From assembly GCF_900177625.1 (NCBI RefSeq), contig NZ_FXAU01000004.1:186001-250000 (forward strand): a DNA stretch of 64,000 nt. The letters are read 5' to 3'. The notes below the pieces were generated by a model. That model worked only from the letters and a program-made list of their open reading frames with translations. It made no database searches and was not told the DNA's origin. The first letter of the stretch is position 1. The number at the start of each line of letters is the position of its first letter. Below, one piece after another: positions 9,688 to 19,814 of this stretch. The position numbers and the translations under genes were made by a program. Source of the DNA: Sphingobacterium psychroaquaticum. Its GTDB lineage: Bacteria; Bacteroidota; Bacteroidia; Sphingobacteriales; Sphingobacteriaceae.

Positions 9688-11070
9688 CTAATATTCTGGA
9701 TTTTGTTGTCCTCTCAATTGGACATTCGTATCAATCTCACGTTGAGGAATCGGGAGAACAGTTTTTGGTGCCCCGTAATTGGCTCGTACATCATCTGTCC
9801 TTAAGTTTTTCTTATTCCGTAATAAATCGATCCGACTATGCCCTTCAAAGGCCAATTCTTTAGTTCTTTCTACCAAGATAAGCTCTATTAATTCATCTTG
9901 GGATGTTGGGTTCTTGTTCGGTAATCCTGCCTTTGCACGAATACTATTAACCAAAGAAACAGCCTCAGCATTTACACCTCCAGAAGCTTTCGCCAAACCT
10001 TCTGCTCTATTCAAGTAAAGCTCGGCGGTTCTTAATACAGGTGAATTATCAGAATTATTGATCGCATCAGGGTATTTCATCGGAAAATATCTCGAAATTC
10101 CATCAGTAGCAATCCCGGAAATTTTTGCCTGAAAGCGTTTATCTTCTGGTTCCTTTTCAAACATTGCAATTAGTGCTTCCGAGAAGGTTGCATCCCCCCT
10201 TCCTCGGAGCGACGCTGGGTTATAATAACTAGCCCAACCGCCAGCTCCAACCCTACCATTATCAATGGCGCTATTCATAATAGTAAACACATCAACAGAA
10301 GTAGTTAAACCATACAACCCTAAATCAATAGCTGACTTAGCATTTGAAGCTGCCAAATCGTTTTGATCACGGTAAAGATACAGACGCGACAACAACGCGT
10401 AGGCAGCTCCCTTAGTTGCTTTTCCTCGGGTTTCATCTGCACTTCCATATTGAACTGGCAACAATTCAATTGCATCTTTCAAATCCGCTTCAATCGCGGC
10501 ATGAATCTCATTTAGAGTTGATCGGGAAGGAAAATTGACCGTTCCCACAAATTGATCGAGAACTAAAGGTACACTAAGGTTATTTCCGCCGTTAATCTGA
10601 AAAGGCTGACTATATAGTCCCGCAAGTTGTAAATAGATTAAAGCTCTTAAGAATTTTGCTTCTCCAGTAAACTGGTTGATCTGCTCTGACGTTATCCCTG
10701 GAACTCCGCCAACCTGAGCAATCAACTTATTTGATTGCAAAATAACCTCATAGTTATAGCGCCACACATCCCTAACATCTCCATTCGTAGAGACTGCCGA
10801 AAAATTGTTAAGATCCTGCAGTGTCGGAAATGTACCAACAAATTCTACGGTATTTCCCATGAAATCATTTATGACTTGCGGCAATGAGCCATAGACTTCA
10901 AATTTTTGAACATTACTATAGATACCCCGTAATGCACTTTCGGTGGTAGACACACTATTAAAAACTACCTCATCCGCCAGATCTTGCTCAGGCAACAATT
11001 TTAACTTATCCCCACAAGCTCCCAAAACGACAGATAGCAGGATTACATATATTACTTTTAAACATTTCAT
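9688..11070 (-). CDS. SusD/RagB-family nutrient-binding lipoprotein
   Basis: A 460-residue SusD-like lipoprotein with lipobox LGAC (about residue 19). Family landmarks include FTGEAKFLRALIYLQLAGLYSQ, KGAAYALLSRLYLYRDQNDL and the C-terminal LVERTKELAFEGHSRIDLLRNKKNL. It is 12 bases downstream of its susC and presumably forms the surface lid of that transporter. It is slightly shorter than the other two SusD proteins here and shares with them only the general family pattern, so the three pairs probably handle different ligands. No enzyme gene accompanies the pair. Confidence 0.92.
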   Translation of the reverse strand: MKCLKVIYVILLSVVLGACGDKLKLLPEQDLADEVVFNSVSTTESALRGIYSNVQKFEVYGSLPQVINDFMGNTVEFVGTFPTLQDLNNFSAVSTNGDVRDVWRYNYEVILQSNKLIAQVGGVPGITSEQINQFTGEAKFLRALIYLQLAGLYSQPFQINGGNNLSVPLVLDQFVGTVNFPSRSTLNEIHAAIEADLKDAIELLPVQYGSADETRGKATKGAAYALLSRLYLYRDQNDLAASNAKSAIDLGLYGLTTSVDVFTIMNSAIDNGRVGAGGWASYYNPASLRGRGDATFSEALIAMFEKEPEDKRFQAKISGIATDGISRYFPMKYPDAINNSDNSPVLRTAELYLNRAEGLAKASGGVNAEAVSLVNSIRAKAGLPNKNPTSQDELIELILVERTKELAFEGHSRIDLLRNKKNLRTDDVRANYGAPKTVLPIPQREIDTNVQLRGQQNPEY

Positions 11071-11082
11071 ATCTTCTTCGTT

Positions 11083-14061
11083 TTAAAATCCAAAATTCAC
11101 TCCAAATGTAAACGCTTTAGGCTGTGGTAAAGCAAAGAAAGTCTGGCCTACAATCAGATTATTTGCCCCGTTTCCGGAAATCTCAGGATCCCCTCTGAAT
11201 CCTTTTGCTTTAATTGTCCATATATTTTGTGCTAAAAAATAAACCCGCGCAGAAGTGAAAAGCTTTGTCCGCTCTAACCACTCCGTTGGGAAAGAGTATC
11301 CAACTTGTACTGTCTTTAGTCGTAAGTACGAACCGTTAAACAAATTCTTCGTCGAGGCTTGCGCGAAAGTACCTCGCGTAGCGCTATTTAATGCCGGCGC
11401 ATAAGATTGATCCCCCGGTTGAGTCCAATAATCGAGCAATTTTGTACTCTTATTATATGAGCCCGAAGCAAAATTATCGGTAAATTCTAATCCATTTAAA
11501 TATATATCATTACCATAAATAAAATTAAAGAAAGCGGATAGATCAAAGTTCTTATACCGAATTGTATTAGTAACACCGCCCTGAAAGTTAGGATCTCCTT
11601 TACCTACAATTTTTCGGTCCGCCGCGACAGGGGAGGATGTAACCTCACCATCCTTATCGAACCATTCAGCCTCACCTGTCTCTGAATTAATCCCTTTATA
11701 CTCGATCAAGTAAAAACTATTTCTAGAATATCCTTCGATTGCGCGTTGTTGACTACTGCCTGAAACAAAATTTCTCCCAAACTCATCAGGGTTCTCAGGT
11801 AGTGACAAGATTTTGTTTTTATTAAATCCTATATTAAAACTCGTATTCCATGAAAAATTGTCTCGCTTAATATTCTCTGAGTTAATAGAAAATTCAAATC
11901 CACGATTTCTCATTTTCCCGACATTCTTCGATGCAGAAGCAAAGCCCGTTGTATACGGATAAGGAACATCCAACAAAAGTTGTGAAGTATTTTTATTATA
12001 AAAATTAAACTGAAAATCAATCCGATCGAAAAGACGAGCAAATAAACCAATATCGAATTGAGCAGTTTCTTCCCAACTTAAATCAGGATTTGGTACACGA
12101 GAAGGGGCTAAACCTGCAAGTCCCATATAGTCGTTATCCGCAGCAAAACGACCGATATAATTGTAATATCCAATACCATCATTACCAGCAGTACCATAAC
12201 TTGCAGTCAGCTTTAGGTTTCTCACATACCGATTGTCTTCATTGAAAAAATTCTCTTTTGAAATTATCCAACCTCCTGAAAACGCATAAAAATTACCATA
12301 CTTTTTATTTTGTCCAAATCGTGAAGATCCATCTCGACGAAAGGATCCCTCAAACAAATACTTATCATCAAAGGAATAATTTAACCGAGCAAACATAGAC
12401 TCCAGCGCCCACTCATATATAACCTCATCGGTCGTACTAGGCGTTGAAGCGGACCCAACATTCGGCAAATCATCACTAGCAAAGCCTGTTCCAGCCAAAC
12501 TAATTTGTGTTAATTTCGCCGTTTCAAAACTATATCCTGCCAACGCACCAATTTTATGTCTATTATTAATCCGCTTGTCATAACTAAGCGTTGAGGTATT
12601 CACCCATTTATTATCTGTAAAATGTGTACGGTAAGCATATCCACCTGGATACATAATATTAGCGGACCTATATTTTTCATCTATTCCATAATAATCTATA
12701 CCCCAATCTGTCTTAGCCTTTAAGCCCTCTAATATTTCCCATTCAGCATAGGCATTACCAATTTGTCGGTTTGAGTAATTTTTATTCAACCCTGTAGCAT
12801 CAATGGCAAGAAAGTTCCCAATAAACCCAGTGTTTACAAAATTCCCTTCTTCGTCATATGGTGTAATATACGGTAACATAAGATGTGCGCCGGTAAGTGG
12901 AGCGTTCGTAGAATTTTCCGTGCTAATACGATCCATATCTACTCGAGATAAGTTATAATTCACCCCTACTTTAACCTTATCCGAAATATCATGATCTAAA
13001 CTCATTTTCCCAGTCAACCGATCCATCTGATTTCCAATAGTATAACTCGACTCCTTCGCGTAATTTCCTCCTAAGTAGAATCGTGTTCGCTCATCTCCTC
13101 CCTGTACGTTAACGGCTAAATTATTTGTATGTCCCGTACGAACCGCCGCATCGAGCCAATCAAAACTCGTAGTTGGAAAATTAGGAACTGTTGTATTATT
13201 TGCTTTCAGATAATCAGTTCTAAAAGCCACCCATTCTTCGGCCGTCATCATATCATCAATATTCGCTGTCGGTCTTGAAAAACCATTAAAGTAATCTATG
13301 TTGACTTTAGTCTTACCTGCTTTTCCCGATTTTGTCTTAATTAAAATAACACCATTCGATCCCCGAGAACCATAAATTGCCACAGCTGAGGCATCTTTTA
13401 AAACAGTGATAGATTCTATATCGTTGGCATTTATGTTAAGTAGCGGGTTTAAATTAGAAGAAGCTCCTTGTGCTTGCATGTAATTACCACCGGCAGCATT
13501 CAACGGAACACCATCGATTACATACAACGGCCTTCCACCTGCATCTAAAGATGATCCACCACGAACCGTAATCTGTGCTTCTGCTCCCAAAACACCGGAC
13601 GAGTTCACCATATTAACACCCGCTGACTGTCCCTGCAAAGCTTGCTGAGGCGTTTGAATCGGCATGTTCTTGAAATTTTCTTCACGAACCGTCGATACAG
13701 ACTGCGTGGATAATAGTTTACTTTGCACACCATAAGCTACGACAACGACCTCATCTAAAACAGCACGATCTTCAACAAGCTCCACATCAACAGTAGTTCG
13801 TGCGCCAACATTCACACGCTGCGAGGCATAGCCGATATAAGAGAAAACCAACGTACTTCCGCTTGCCGCGGCTATACTATAGTTCCCATCCCCATCAGTT
13901 TGTGTCGCACGCGAAGTGCCAACAACAGCCACAGACACACCTCCAATTGGCTTTCCATCCGTCACAGAGACCACACGTCCATTCACTTGCCGTTCTTGCG
14001 CCTGAGCAACCCCAATAAGCAACATGCCGAGCAGAAAATAGTTAAGTAATTTTTGTTTCAT
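11083..14061 (-). CDS. SusC/RagA-family TonB-linked outer-membrane transporter (copy 2)
   Basis: A 992-residue SusC-like channel. Signal peptide ends near residue 21 (AQAQ); residues about 24-105 form the carboxypeptidase-regulatory-like domain (VNGRVVSVTDGKPIGGVSV); the plug carries PLYVIDGVPLN and ESITVLKDASAVAIYGSRG; the remainder is the beta-barrel ending FTFGVNFGF. The first 17 bases of the coding sequence are identical in all three susC genes of the window, but beyond the signal peptide this copy is the most divergent. It forms a two-gene operon with the SusD gene 12 bases downstream. Confidence 0.95.
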   Translation of the reverse strand: MKQKLLNYFLLGMLLIGVAQAQERQVNGRVVSVTDGKPIGGVSVAVVGTSRATQTDGDGNYSIAAASGSTLVFSYIGYASQRVNVGARTTVDVELVEDRAVLDEVVVVAYGVQSKLLSTQSVSTVREENFKNMPIQTPQQALQGQSAGVNMVNSSGVLGAEAQITVRGGSSLDAGGRPLYVIDGVPLNAAGGNYMQAQGASSNLNPLLNINANDIESITVLKDASAVAIYGSRGSNGVILIKTKSGKAGKTKVNIDYFNGFSRPTANIDDMMTAEEWVAFRTDYLKANNTTVPNFPTTSFDWLDAAVRTGHTNNLAVNVQGGDERTRFYLGGNYAKESSYTIGNQMDRLTGKMSLDHDISDKVKVGVNYNLSRVDMDRISTENSTNAPLTGAHLMLPYITPYDEEGNFVNTGFIGNFLAIDATGLNKNYSNRQIGNAYAEWEILEGLKAKTDWGIDYYGIDEKYRSANIMYPGGYAYRTHFTDNKWVNTSTLSYDKRINNRHKIGALAGYSFETAKLTQISLAGTGFASDDLPNVGSASTPSTTDEVIYEWALESMFARLNYSFDDKYLFEGSFRRDGSSRFGQNKKYGNFYAFSGGWIISKENFFNEDNRYVRNLKLTASYGTAGNDGIGYYNYIGRFAADNDYMGLAGLAPSRVPNPDLSWEETAQFDIGLFARLFDRIDFQFNFYNKNTSQLLLDVPYPYTTGFASASKNVGKMRNRGFEFSINSENIKRDNFSWNTSFNIGFNKNKILSLPENPDEFGRNFVSGSSQQRAIEGYSRNSFYLIEYKGINSETGEAEWFDKDGEVTSSPVAADRKIVGKGDPNFQGGVTNTIRYKNFDLSAFFNFIYGNDIYLNGLEFTDNFASGSYNKSTKLLDYWTQPGDQSYAPALNSATRGTFAQASTKNLFNGSYLRLKTVQVGYSFPTEWLERTKLFTSARVYFLAQNIWTIKAKGFRGDPEISGNGANNLIVGQTFFALPQPKAFTFGVNFGF

Positions 14062-14409
14062 AAGTTTATATGTTTAGTTCGTAGAATACGCTTGAGCACA
14101 GACTTTACCTTCTTAATTGGTGAATCGGAGACTTAGCATTTACATGAAACTGGTTACCGTAGAGCAAATTTTATATTGGATAAAATCACAACTACGAATA
14201 CAAATATATAATTTCAAAAACGAAACAAAATATTATTCTGTAAAATAAAATTATTTAAAAACTTAATTCCAAAATAACACACCTTTAAATAACAAAATTT
14301 TAACCAAGACACTATACACGTATTGAGATTCAATAAACAAACTACAGAATAATGTGAGTGAGGGAAAAAGAAAGGATATATTTATTTGTAACAAAGTTTG
14401 TTAAAACAC
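14062..14409. other. Leader and upstream region of susC copy 2
   Basis: No gene is visible. Bases 14062-14200 are the untranslated leader (about 135 bases) of the minus-strand susC. Upstream, 14390-14405 carries TAACAAAGTTTGTTA, an imperfect palindrome that could be a regulatory site but has no further support. Confidence 0.5.
14201..14229 (-). promoter_or_regulatory. Promoter of susC copy 2
   Basis: On the minus strand TTTG (14226-14229) is followed after 17 bases by TATATTTG (14201-14208), the same box as in copy 3. Confidence 0.65.
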
Positions 14410-14444
14410 AAAAAAAATCCCCGATACCAAAAGGAATCGGGGAT
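14410..14444 (-). terminator. Second of two tandem terminators after the first SusC/SusD unit
   Basis: A perfect 9-bp stem ATCCCCGAT/ATCGGGGAT (14417-14425 with 14436-14444) followed on the minus strand by about eight T residues. Confidence 0.85.
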
Positions 14445-14504
14445 ATCACACTAAGCTTAAAACTATATTTCAGCATTGTAACAGAAAACAGGACATACGG
14501 CACA

Positions 14505-14540
14505 CAAAAAAAGCAGCTATCCTATAAGGATAGCTGCTTT
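14505..14540 (-). terminator. First of two tandem terminators after the first SusC/SusD unit
   Basis: A perfect 13-bp stem (14510-14522 with 14528-14540) and a five-base loop, ending on the minus strand in about seven T residues, 28 bases after the SusD stop codon. Confidence 0.92.
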
Positions 14541-14567
14541 CTATCGGATTTATGTAATTATAACCCT

Positions 14568-16070
14568 TTAGTTGATTGGATTCTGATCCGCTACAGACAA
14601 TGCTTTATTTGCATTGATCTCATCTTGCGGGATAGCAAACAACCAACGGTTTGAAGTCGCAGGTAAAACCGTAACATTTGGAGCAAAATTACTTCCTCCA
14701 TCTCCATTAAGGTTTGCACCACCATGGTTACCGTCACCTGTTGGGCGGTTCAATCCTTTACCCAAACGTTTTACATCAAGAATACCGAAACCTTCGCCCC
14801 ATAATTCAATCTTACGTTGCAACAGGATCTCATTCAACAAAAGCTCTCCAGTAAGACCTGTTACAGAAAAACTAGCATAACGCGTTTTCACTAAATCAGT
14901 CAAAGACTGTGCTGCTGCACCATCTTGACCTAAGCGTGCTTGCGCCTCAGCTTTAATTAAGTATAGCTCTGCCAAACGCATGAACAAATAATCAGAAGCC
15001 CAGTTACCCGATTGTCTCAATTGGAATTTCAACTGTGAATACAATGGAATACTTTTGTCTTGTTTTCCTTGGAATAATGACTTTCTAACATCTCCTGCTG
15101 GAATCTTATCAAATAGAGCTTTAGTAATCTTCTTCTGACCACCTAATGCAGCATAACCACCAGTAGCAGGTCTGTTATCCATATGCGAGTAGAACGACGC
15201 GAAAATTGTCGCTTGCTCAACATTTACTTCGCCACCCCATAACCATTCAGGTGCACTTAACGTGTTAAAGCCAGAAGCCGTGTACTCTGATTCTGTAAAG
15301 AGTCTTTTTCCACTATTAGCAATAGCCTTTTCTGCCATCGCCAATGCTTTTGGATAGTCTCCAAACTGCAATGCAGCTCTCGCATAAATTCCTTCCGCTG
15401 TTGCTTGATTAACATGCGATAAGTGAGCACGAGACTTACCTTCCAATAACGTCTCCGCCTTTTCAAGGTCTGCAAAGATCTGTGTATACACCTCTTGCAC
15501 TGTCCCTCTACCCTTTCCTTCGGAGGTAGGTGCAATATATAATGGAACACCCGGACTATTAACATCATACTTAGAGAAAAAGTTCACCAAGTAAAAGTAA
15601 GAGTGAGCACGTAAGGCTAAAGCCTGTCCCATAATCAAATCTTTTTGATCTTGGCTTCCTGTTGCTGCCGGAAGTTGTGCAATAATACGGTTCGCATTAT
15701 TGATAATCCGATAGTAATAATACCATGTGCGATCAGGTCTGTTGCTAGCATTAGCATTACTAAATGCAGAATAATTATACTCTGAAGTGTAATAATTATA
15801 TCCCTGCGCATGCAACAACATATCCTCTGCCATCATATCCGATGTTAAATCGTATGACTTTTGCCCAAAATTACCATGATTGGTCAACGAGCTGTACATC
15901 GTACGTATCGTTCCGTTCAGCGCAACCATAGCTCCATCGGTATTCGTAAATACTAAATCTGCACTTACGTTATCCGTTGGATTGGTTTCTAAGTAATCTT
16001 TTTTACAGCTAGTCGCCAACACTGTACAAGCAAGGGCCAACGTAGCTACTCTTTTATATACTTTATTCAT
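14568..16070 (-). CDS. SusD/RagB-family nutrient-binding lipoprotein
   Basis: A 500-residue SusD-like lipoprotein with lipobox ATSC (about residue 22) followed by KKDYLETNPTDNVS, a start very common in SusD proteins of this order. Landmarks include ALALRAHSYFYLVNFFSKYD, AEGIYARAALQFGDYPKAL and the C-terminal LLQRKIELWGEGFGILDVKRLGKGLNR; the last 25 residues hold the usual WLFAIPQDEINAN motif. Eleven bases separate it from its susC. Substrate unknown. Two strong terminators close the unit, which should prevent read-through into the next susC. Confidence 0.93.
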   Translation of the reverse strand: MNKVYKRVATLALACTVLATSCKKDYLETNPTDNVSADLVFTNTDGAMVALNGTIRTMYSSLTNHGNFGQKSYDLTSDMMAEDMLLHAQGYNYYTSEYNYSAFSNANASNRPDRTWYYYYRIINNANRIIAQLPAATGSQDQKDLIMGQALALRAHSYFYLVNFFSKYDVNSPGVPLYIAPTSEGKGRGTVQEVYTQIFADLEKAETLLEGKSRAHLSHVNQATAEGIYARAALQFGDYPKALAMAEKAIANSGKRLFTESEYTASGFNTLSAPEWLWGGEVNVEQATIFASFYSHMDNRPATGGYAALGGQKKITKALFDKIPAGDVRKSLFQGKQDKSIPLYSQLKFQLRQSGNWASDYLFMRLAELYLIKAEAQARLGQDGAAAQSLTDLVKTRYASFSVTGLTGELLLNEILLQRKIELWGEGFGILDVKRLGKGLNRPTGDGNHGGANLNGDGGSNFAPNVTVLPATSNRWLFAIPQDEINANKALSVADQNPIN

Positions 16071-16081
16071 CTTATTATCAA

Positions 16082-19000
16082 TTATAATCCAATAGTTACA
16101 CCAAATGTGAAGTTTCTCATTGTTGGATAGGTGTAGTCTGCAGTACCGGTAAATGCACGCTGAGGATCCATACCTTTACGTTTTGTGAAGATTGCGGCAT
16201 TATCGACATTCGCGAAAACCCGAAGACCCGACAATCCTATTCTAGATATTTTCGCTTTATCGAAGTTATATCCTAAAGTGATGTTTTTAATATTCAAGTA
16301 CGTTGCGTCAAACAAGAATCTTGAAGAAGCAACATTACCTGCGTTCGCACTAGCAATACCATTTTGCAAACGAGGAACATCTGTAATATCACCAGGCTGT
16401 TTCCATGCATTCAAAATATCTTCGTGCCAATGCGTACCGTAACTACCTTGGTGCATTAACGAAGCGTAATTACCATCATAGAACTTACCACCTAATTGGT
16501 AGGTTAACAATACCGAAAAGTCAAATTGCTTGTAACGGAAAGCATTGGTTAAACCACCTACAACATCAGGAATTGCCGAACCATGGTAATAATATGTCGC
16601 ACTGTTTACATTATTTGTCGTTGTGCGCCCCGTAACCACACCATTAGCATCAACCTCATCTTTATACCATAGTGCATCTCCGTTATCCGGATTTACACCA
16701 GCATAATCTCTCAACCAAAATTGGTAAAGATCTTGCCCTTCCATCATTTTCTTCGTTCCACTGATGATTCCCGTTTCACGACTTTCTGCTGGAAGTTTAG
16801 TAATTTTGTTTTTATAGTGACTGATATTTAGATCAACACGCCAGTCGAAATCTGTGCTCCGGATAGCATTATAACCAATCTGCACATCGATACCTCTGTT
16901 ATACATAGTACCTACGTTTTTCCAGATCGATGTAATACCTGTCGACATTGGAAGAGGCACCTCAAACAATAAGTTAGAAGATTCACGGTTGTACCACTCG
17001 ATAGTACCATCAATACGTCTATTGAATAACGTAAAGTCCACACCAACGTTGACCGCCTTGTTCTTCTCCCAACTAAGACCTTCATTCGCCAAAGAAGAGA
17101 TAATTGCTCCAGGCATATTTACGTTATTCCAACCATAACCATACAAACTCTGCCATCCGTAAAAGTTATCAATGTTGGTACTTGTAGGAGACTCTTGATC
17201 GGTTTCATTTGATGTACGTGTTTGCACCACACCTTCATTACCCTGCTCTCCGTAACTTGCACGAAGTTTCAACTCATTGATCCAGCTTACGTTTTTCAAG
17301 AATTGCTCTTGACTAATTCTCCAGCCAGCACCTACCGAATAGAAGTTACCCCATTGGTTACCACCCTTACCGTTTTTACCTGGGTAGAAACGTGAAGTAC
17401 CGTCACGACGGAAACTTCCTGACAAAAGGTATTTATCTTCGTAAGAATAGTTCACGCGGCTAAAGTAACCTTCAATACGGTGATAGTTTTCGTACGAAGT
17501 AGCACCTTCTAGCGTCGCACCAGGAGCTAACTCTGAGTTACCCGGGAATGGGAAACCAGAACGTGTAGCCGACAAGAAGTTACGTTCTAAACGATAGTTC
17601 TCGTGTCCTACCATAACATTAATGTTATGGTCCTCGTTGATCGTTTTGTCGTATGTCAATACCTGATTAAAGGTGAAAGACAATTGTCTATTCTGGATTT
17701 TAGTAGACCGTCCTCTAACGTTCTGCGCATCTCCAAACTGTGGGTTTTGGAATGTAGTAGCATATCTATTATAATAGTTACCACCCAAAGTTGTTCTAAA
17801 TGTAAAATCATTTAAGAAACGAGCTTCCAAATACGTGTTAAAGTTTACATTACCAATTTTTCCTGTACGTTCATCCAATTCAAGGGAGCCCAAAAGGTTG
17901 GAGTTACCAGCATATGGTCTCGCTCCCATTTGGCTGTTTACACCCCAGTCAAGAACTTGCTCACCTGTTAATGGGTCTGTCTTAATCTGCCCTTGCGCAT
18001 CTCTTTCCCATACCGGATAGATAGGTCCCATCATGCGTGTATAATAGAATGGATTTGTTGTTTGCGTACCACCTTGTGAGTGAACATTGTCTTGGTAAGC
18101 CAAAGCACCATCTAGGTTGATCCCAGAAGACAACCAATCCTTTATTTTTGTATCTACGTTTACGCGTGCATTGAAACGCTCATAACCAGAAAATTTAACA
18201 TAACCCGGCTCATTCAAGTACCCCAAAGAAACGTAGTGCGTAGATTTATCCGAACCACCTGAGTAGTTTAAATTATAATCTTGTCTAAACGGTGTTTTAA
18301 ACAATACATCTTGCCAATCGTCTGCATACAAGATCTTAGCATCCGGGTTGAACTGTCCATTTTTCAGCACAATTGCATCATTAGCACGATCGGTAGCATT
18401 GTAACGCAAACCAGCGATAAGATCTGTTGACGCTTTCTGATTGATCGCGTCTGTAATTTTTGAAGGATCTCCGGACACAAGTCTGTTACGTGTTGCATGC
18501 CACATACCTTCATAATATTGAGGGATACTTACTCGGTCATATTCTGGAATAGCACGATTTAAGAAACCTAATCTTGCAGTGAAATTTAATTTAGGTGCAT
18601 TAGAACGACCTTTTTTTGTAGTGATCATAATTACACCATTTGCTGCTCTTGAACCATACAAAGCTGTTGCTGCAGCATCCTTCAATACAGTAGTCGTCTC
18701 AATATCATCGGTAGAGATCGATACATTTGACCCTGAATAAGGAACACCATCGATCACATAAAGAGGTGAAGAGTTTGCATTCACTGAACCAATACCACGA
18801 ATACGAATGTCAGCACTCGTCCCAGGAGCACCACCACCATTATTCGCCTGAATACCAGCAACAGTTCCTTCCAATGCTTTCGTAAAAGAAGCAACTTGCT
18901 GTTTCTCAAAAGTTTTCGCAGTAACCGTCGACTCCGAACCTGTAAAAGCTGTCTTTTTAACAGTTCCATAAGGAACCTGAACAACTACGGTTTCGATAGT

Positions 19001-19300
19001 TTCTTGGTCGCTAATAAGTTGCACATTCACGACAGACTGACTTCCCGTAGCGACACGCTGAGAAATAAAGCCGACGTATGTAAAACTTAATGTCCCACTT
19101 GAGGGCACCACCAATTCATAACGACCACTTTCATCCGTCTGTGTAGCAGTAGTTCCACCTACAACAGCGATAGATACACCTCCAATCGGAGAGCCATCAG
19201 CTGCGGATGTAACTTTACCACTCACCTGACGATTCTGCGCAAATGCTCCTCCTATGAAGAGCGTACACAGCAGAATAAAACTGAGTAATTTTTGTTTCAT
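16082..19300 (-). CDS. SusC/RagA-family TonB-linked outer-membrane transporter (copy 1)
   Basis: A 1072-residue SusC-like channel. I start it at 19300, where MKQKLLSFILLCTLFIGG gives a normal signal peptide ending AFAQ; an in-frame ATG 66 bases upstream would put 22 extra residues before the signal. Residues about 24-105 are the carboxypeptidase-regulatory-like domain, followed by the plug (SPLYVIDGVPYSG, ETTTVLKDAAATALYGSRAA) and the beta-barrel ending FTFGVTIGL. It is the largest of the three copies, and its N-terminal domain is most like copy 3. With its SusD it forms one of three adjacent two-gene units. Confidence 0.95.
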   Translation of the reverse strand: MKQKLLSFILLCTLFIGGAFAQNRQVSGKVTSAADGSPIGGVSIAVVGGTTATQTDESGRYELVVPSSGTLSFTYVGFISQRVATGSQSVVNVQLISDQETIETVVVQVPYGTVKKTAFTGSESTVTAKTFEKQQVASFTKALEGTVAGIQANNGGGAPGTSADIRIRGIGSVNANSSPLYVIDGVPYSGSNVSISTDDIETTTVLKDAAATALYGSRAANGVIMITTKKGRSNAPKLNFTARLGFLNRAIPEYDRVSIPQYYEGMWHATRNRLVSGDPSKITDAINQKASTDLIAGLRYNATDRANDAIVLKNGQFNPDAKILYADDWQDVLFKTPFRQDYNLNYSGGSDKSTHYVSLGYLNEPGYVKFSGYERFNARVNVDTKIKDWLSSGINLDGALAYQDNVHSQGGTQTTNPFYYTRMMGPIYPVWERDAQGQIKTDPLTGEQVLDWGVNSQMGARPYAGNSNLLGSLELDERTGKIGNVNFNTYLEARFLNDFTFRTTLGGNYYNRYATTFQNPQFGDAQNVRGRSTKIQNRQLSFTFNQVLTYDKTINEDHNINVMVGHENYRLERNFLSATRSGFPFPGNSELAPGATLEGATSYENYHRIEGYFSRVNYSYEDKYLLSGSFRRDGTSRFYPGKNGKGGNQWGNFYSVGAGWRISQEQFLKNVSWINELKLRASYGEQGNEGVVQTRTSNETDQESPTSTNIDNFYGWQSLYGYGWNNVNMPGAIISSLANEGLSWEKNKAVNVGVDFTLFNRRIDGTIEWYNRESSNLLFEVPLPMSTGITSIWKNVGTMYNRGIDVQIGYNAIRSTDFDWRVDLNISHYKNKITKLPAESRETGIISGTKKMMEGQDLYQFWLRDYAGVNPDNGDALWYKDEVDANGVVTGRTTTNNVNSATYYYHGSAIPDVVGGLTNAFRYKQFDFSVLLTYQLGGKFYDGNYASLMHQGSYGTHWHEDILNAWKQPGDITDVPRLQNGIASANAGNVASSRFLFDATYLNIKNITLGYNFDKAKISRIGLSGLRVFANVDNAAIFTKRKGMDPQRAFTGTADYTYPTMRNFTFGVTIGL

Positions 19301-19802
19301 GTTGTTTATATAATTTATTAATAAGTTGCAAATCAAGTGTATGCGCAATAAAATTTGCATTGACAACTAAATAAATTCATCGAAAAACCTATCAACAGAA
19401 AGGATCTAAACAATGAAAAAGCACATACAAATGTCCATTTCAATCATTTAGAGTTAGTAATTTGGTGAGTATCAAACCTTCGTTAACATTTTTTAACAAA
19501 AGCGGAAGGCAAATCTATAGGAATTAGGTTGTTATTGCAAGCTTTGTAACAAATTGAGTCCTATTTCATAAAAAAAAGCAAAATGTGGTTTCATTTTTTG
19601 CTAAAACGAAAACGAAAAAAAATTTAGCATTAGATGTATAAAACAGAATTATCGATAAAATTAGATACAATAATCAAGTCTTTATTCTGGTCACCCTACT
19701 TATTTAGAATCTGTACAAATTAAAGTTTGTCATAACATCAATTGTAACAATACAGCAAAAGATCCGTAAAACCATATTTACACTTGGGAAATAGATTTTA
19801 AT
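19301..19802. other. Divergent intergenic region of susC copy 1 and trmD
   Basis: No gene visible. Bases 19301-19506 form the long susC leader, containing AACGAAGGTTTGATAC at 19469-19484, the near match to the copy 3 leader. The rest (19541-19802) is AT-rich with no recognisable RNA or ORF. Confidence 0.5.
19510..19540 (-). promoter_or_regulatory. Promoter of susC copy 1
   Basis: On the minus strand TTG (19538-19540) is followed after 20 bases by TAGATTTG (19510-19517), matching the TTTG/TAnnTTTG consensus. Confidence 0.6.
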
Positions 19803-19810
19803 TATCTTTG
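19803..19810 (+). promoter_or_regulatory. trmD -7 box, probably leaderless
   Basis: TATCTTTG matches TAnnTTTG and ends four bases before the ATG. The 15-base string TATCTTTGCGCCATG is identical in front of ribH. No clear upstream TTTG element at ideal spacing. Confidence 0.6.
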
Positions 19811-19814
19811 CGCC

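Noticed and set aside
14358..14654. 98-codon plus-strand frame
   Set aside because: Spans both tandem terminators and the end of the SusD gene; no support.
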